Origin: an uncultured Bacteroidales bacterium
GTDB taxonomy: Bacteria; Bacteroidota; Bacteroidia; Bacteroidales; Paludibacteraceae
DNA: 17,615 bases
Assembly (NCBI GenBank): GCA_937891905.1
Contig: CALATT010000094.1
Coordinates: 1 to 17,615, forward strand
Reading direction: 5' to 3'
The notes below the pieces were generated by a model. That model saw nothing but the letters and a program-made list of their open reading frames with translations, was not told the origin of the DNA and did no database searches. Positions within the stretch are counted from its first letter, which is position 1. The number at the start of each line of letters is the position of its first letter. Of the stretch, positions 16,024 through 17,615 are shown piece by piece. Made by a program: the position numbers and the translations under genes.

Positions 16024-16055
16024 TTTGGATAAGTGAGAAAAAAGTAGTACTTTTG
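16024..16055 (+). promoter_or_regulatory. tRNA-Pro promoter
   Basis: TTTG (16024-16027), exactly 20 nt, then TACTTTTG (16048-16055) is a perfect Bacteroidota promoter. It ends 10 bp before the tRNA 5' end, so the primary transcript begins almost at the mature tRNA. Confidence 0.92.
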
Positions 16056-16065
16056 CACTCGCTTT

Positions 16066-16138
16066 CGAGGAGTAGCGCAGTTGGTAGCGCACCACGTTCG
16101 GGACGTGGGGGTCGGGCGTTCGAGTCGCCTCTCCTCGA
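16066..16138 (+). tRNA. tRNA-Pro (anticodon CGG)
   Basis: A complete 73-nt cloverleaf can be drawn. Acceptor 16066-16072 pairs with 16131-16137. The D-stem GCGC/GCGC lies at 16075-16078 and 16087-16090. The anticodon stem CCACG/CGTGG is at 16092-16096 and 16104-16108, with loop TTCGGGA. The T-stem is 16114-16118 with 16126-16130 and loop TTCGAGT. The anticodon is CGG (16099-16101), reading CCG, so it is proline. The discriminator is A16138. CCA is not encoded (ACA follows), as is common in this phylum. Confidence 0.97.
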
Positions 16139-16174
16139 CAGCAGGGGCATCCTTTCGAGGGTGCCCCTGTTGTC
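16137..16174 (+). terminator. Strong hairpin directly after tRNA-Pro (likely 3' end/terminator)
   Basis: Arms 16137-16152 and 16159-16174 form 16 bp with two G-U pairs around the loop TTTCGA. The stem begins in the last two bases of the tRNA. There is no T-run, so it is not a classical intrinsic terminator. It may act as a processing or stabilising structure or as a weak terminator. Confidence 0.65.
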
Positions 16175-16209
16175 AGGATGACAGCGACGAGAACGCCTCC
16201 AATAGGGGT

Positions 16210-16233
16210 CCCCGAAAATTTTAATTTTTGGGG
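16210..16233. repeat. Hairpin-forming inverted repeat
   Basis: CCCCGAAAAT (16210-16219) pairs with ATTTTTGGGG (16224-16233) with one G-U pair and a TTTA loop. No T-run follows on either strand. The function is unknown. Confidence 0.75.
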
Positions 16234-16267
16234 AAGAGGAGGAAGGATAGTCGCCCAATGCTGCTAG

Positions 16268-16300
16268 GTGATAAGTTAGTGATAAGTTAGTGATTAGTTA
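16268..16300. repeat. 11-bp tandem repeat, three copies
   Basis: The unit gtgataagtta occurs at 16268-16278 and 16279-16289 exactly, and at 16290-16300 with one change (A to T). A partial GTTA follows. It is too short and too regular for a CRISPR; it is a microsatellite-like iteration or a set of binding sites. Confidence 0.85.
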
Positions 16301-16385
16301 GTTATTCGGCTGATGATACCGTGATCTTGCGCTGTTTATCTGCTATTTATTTTGATATTCGCCGTTATTTTAACAAAAATGCCCT

Positions 16386-16409
16386 TTTTGTCAACTCGAT
16401 GTGACAAAA
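16386..16409. repeat. 8-bp inverted repeat, possible operator
   Basis: TTTTGTCA (16386-16393) and TGACAAAA (16402-16409) are perfect inverted arms with an 8-nt spacer. The centre is about 90 bp upstream of the start predicted by the promoter at 16452-16483, a position where a dimeric activator could bind. No regulator can be assigned. Confidence 0.6.
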
Positions 16410-16451
16410 TGTGTTTTTTCGGGGGGGGTAAATACTTTTTTGTGTAGATGA

Positions 16452-16483
16452 CTTGCAAAAGTGGCTAAAAATCAGTAACTTTG
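16452..16483 (+). promoter_or_regulatory. Orphan Bacteroidota promoter
   Basis: CTTG (16452-16455; TTG matches), exactly 20 nt, then TAACTTTG (16476-16483) fits the consensus. The predicted start (about 16487-16490) falls inside the palindrome that begins at 16485. What it naturally drives is unclear because the sequence after about 16520 looks foreign. Confidence 0.75.
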
Positions 16484-16484
16484 T

Positions 16485-16519
16485 ACCCAAATTCGCGTAA
16501 TACGCGAATTTGGGTTTTT
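16485..16519 (+). terminator. 31-bp palindrome plus T-run right at a promoter start
   Basis: ACCCAAATTCGCGTA (16485-16499) and its exact reverse complement (16501-16515) flank a single central A. As RNA it folds to a 13-bp stem with a 5-nt loop, followed by T-run 16515-16519. This has the shape of an intrinsic terminator. It starts only 2 nt after the -7 box, so any transcript reaching the T-run would be about 30 nt long. Confidence 0.75.
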
Positions 16520-16596
16520 GTTTGTTGATTTTTTTTACAAATATGATAATATTTATTTGTAGAGATAATATATATTAAAGGATGAATTATTGTAAT

Positions 16597-17615
16597 ATGG
16601 AAGAATTAATAATTGATTATAAGAAAGAAGTTAAGAAGAATAATTTATTGGGGTTTGTTAGAATAACTTTATCATTTATATTAGCAATAGTATTTATACT
16701 TACTAAAGTATTATTTGCTGTTGGAGTAGTGTTCTTATTCTTAACAGTATTCTTTTTGTTATCATTTATATTTACTAAAATGATGAATAAAGAAATATAT
16801 TTAAAATGTAGTAAAGAAAAGAAAATAGAATTTGATAAATATGAGTTAAGTCATAGAAAGTTTGTTGATGCATGTAAAAAGGGAATACCTGATGATACAT
16901 ATATTAAAGTAAATGATAAAGTTATCACTAAAAATGGCTATGAAGTAAGTGAACATGATAAAGTTGAAATAATGCCAATTGAATATGAATTTGTTTCTAG
17001 AGGTGGTTACAAACTATTAAAAGCTATTAAAGAGTTTACAGAACTTGGAAGTGGATATAAGATTGCCCTAAGAGATCTTTCAATTAGGGGAGCTGGAGAT
17101 ATTTTAGGAGAGAATCAAAGTGGATTTATAGAAAATGTGGGTATCGATTTGTATCTTGATTTATTAAAAGAAGCTATCGAAGAAAAGAAGGGTATAGTAC
17201 ATAAAGAAGAGATTAAAAATAATAATATTGCTGCTTATGGTAAAACGGCTGTTTTGCCCACTGTGTTTACAGCCCCCGGTACCGGTGAGTATAGATTGTC
17301 TGTTGACTATGCCACAGCGTTTACCGGTGAAAGAATTGGTGCAGAGATGGGCGCATATATTCTGCCTATGCCTGTAACGCACTACACCAAGTACAATATT
17401 CCTGCCCCCAGCGCTTCTAATATTTTGGCTAAGGCTTCTGTTGAGAATCCCGATATCAACGGTACTGCTACTGCTGATAAAAAGGTAACACTGACAGAGG
17501 GCGTTGAATATATCCTGGTATTCTATGTAATCTCTCCGGATTCAGAAGTTCGCTATGCCGAATTTGCGGGTTTCTCCTTGAAATATACACCTGCAGATAC
17601 AGAACCTCCTGTGGA
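16597..17615 (+). CDS. Composite open frame: membrane segment + TlyA-like S4 + Mfd C-terminal piece + secreted-protein piece (probable chimera, 3' partial)
   Basis: One frame is open for 339 codons to the window end (also from an ATG at 16582), but its parts belong to unrelated proteins. Residues 19-60 are two hydrophobic helices of an unknown AT-rich gene. Residues about 102-144 resemble the S4/start region of the rRNA methyltransferase TlyA ([14 protein letters not shown], then [11 protein letters not shown]). Residues about 143-200 match the C-terminal part of the transcription-repair coupling factor Mfd ([36 protein letters not shown]) without its helicase motifs. Residues about 212-339 read as a secreted beta-rich protein ([20 protein letters not shown]). 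Base composition jumps from roughly 25-30% GC to nearly 50% near 17,230. The first two pieces and the Mfd piece look like low-GC Firmicutes/Tenericutes. I would not treat it as a real gene. Confidence 0.7.
   Translation, partial: MEELIIDYKKEVKKNNLLGFVRITLSFILAIVFILTKVLFAVGVVFLFLTVFFLLSFIFTKMMNKEIYLKCSKEKKIEFDKYELSHRKFVDACKKGIPDDTYIKVNDKVITKNGYEVSEHDKVEIMPIEYEFVSRGGYKLLKAIKEFTELGSGYKIALRDLSIRGAGDILGENQSGFIENVGIDLYLDLLKEAIEEKKGIVHKEEIKNNNIAAYGKTAVLPTVFTAPGTGEYRLSVDYATAFTGERIGAEMGAYILPMPVTHYTKYNIPAPSASNILAKASVENPDINGTATADKKVTLTEGVEYILVFYVISPDSEVRYAEFAGFSLKYTPADTEPPV

Larger units (their letters stand above)
16139..16581. other. 443-bp intergenic stretch without a credible gene
   Basis: No protein gene is supported here. 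The stretch contains the post-tRNA hairpin, a second hairpin (16210-16233), an 11-bp tandem repeat (16268-16300), an inverted repeat (16386-16409), a run of eight G (16421-16428), a promoter (16452-16483) and a 31-bp palindrome (16485-16515). From about 16520 the sequence becomes very AT-rich (a T8 run, then TA-rich), marking the entry into the compositionally foreign tail. Confidence 0.75.

Noticed and set aside
15992..16258. 88-aa minus-strand reading frame across the tRNA and the topA end
   Set aside because: It reads antisense through tRNA-Pro and produces the familiar spurious GDSNARPPRPERGALPTALL-type peptide seen wherever tRNA genes are translated in reverse.
16268..16300. Possible CRISPR array from regularly spaced short repeats
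   Set aside because: The 11-bp units are directly adjacent with no spacers, and no cas gene is present in the window.
17164..17382. 72-aa minus-strand frame in the tail
   Set aside because: It crosses the composition change near 17,230, has no recognisable features and is antisense to the longer plus-strand frame.
16139..17615. Genomic island integrated at tRNA-Pro
   Set aside because: No integrase is seen, no duplicated tRNA 3' end is found downstream (only an 8-bp match within the adjacent hairpin), and the downstream coding content is fragmentary and from several sources, which fits a chimeric join better.
16597..17615. Novel four-domain fusion protein combining rRNA methylation and transcription-repair parts
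   Set aside because: The TlyA and Mfd pieces lack their catalytic cores, composition changes abruptly between pieces, and one join lies at a stretch that both families share; an artefact is the simpler explanation.

Overview
The window looks like a Bacteroidales (Bacteroidota) chromosome segment of about 45-48% GC up to roughly position 16,520. The main evidence is a set of four well-formed Bacteroidota promoters (TTTG or TTG, then exactly 20 nt, then TAnnTTTG) at 5250-5281, 13585-13616, 13630-13661 and 16024-16055, with a fifth in the accessory gap at 16452-16483. Shine-Dalgarno sequences are absent, and the gene families fit the phylum (FloA/NfeD, a TPR-membrane-HTH regulator, TopA without zinc fingers). 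The exact genus cannot be read from the sequence.

Region 1 (1-4606, plus strand) is a tight four-gene unit: iorA (5' end outside the window), iorB (4-bp overlap), a PLP aminotransferase and a family I CoA-transferase. It closes with a strong bidirectional terminator. Together the products make a plausible oxidative amino-acid route: amino acid to 2-oxo acid (aminotransferase), to acyl-CoA plus reduced electron carrier (IorAB), to free acid or exchanged acyl-CoA (CoA-transferase). An aromatic substrate is suggested by the IorAB family but is not proven.

Region 2 (4631-6727, minus strand) is an AT-richer accessory pair. One gene encodes a small secreted protein with its own promoter and an inverted repeat at its transcription start. 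The other encodes a membrane-anchored TPR protein with a C-terminal LuxR-like helix-turn-helix.

Region 3 (6789-13536, minus strand) is a long co-directional housekeeping run with short gaps: NfeD-like, floA, nitrilase-family amidohydrolase, recJ, tdk, priA. It starts at a promoter in the divergent region 13537-13697. Two oddities stand out. The NfeD-like protein lacks an OB-fold domain. The conserved N-terminus of PriA has no ATG/GTG/TTG start in frame after the tdk stop.

Region 4 (13630-16138, plus strand) is topA, transcribed divergently from its own promoter, followed by tRNA-Pro(CGG) with a perfect promoter and a strong hairpin after it.

Region 5 (16139-17615) is different. An intergenic stretch of about 440 bp carries hairpins, an 11-bp tandem repeat, an inverted repeat, a G8 tract and a promoter that runs straight into a 31-bp palindrome. 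It is followed by a single open frame running off the window. That frame joins a low-GC membrane segment, a TlyA-like S4 segment, a C-terminal Mfd (TRCF) segment and a higher-GC secreted-protein segment. The jumps in family and base composition make a chimeric join (assembly or otherwise artificial) far more likely than a new multidomain protein. I see no CRISPR array, insertion sequence or convincing new defence system in the window.
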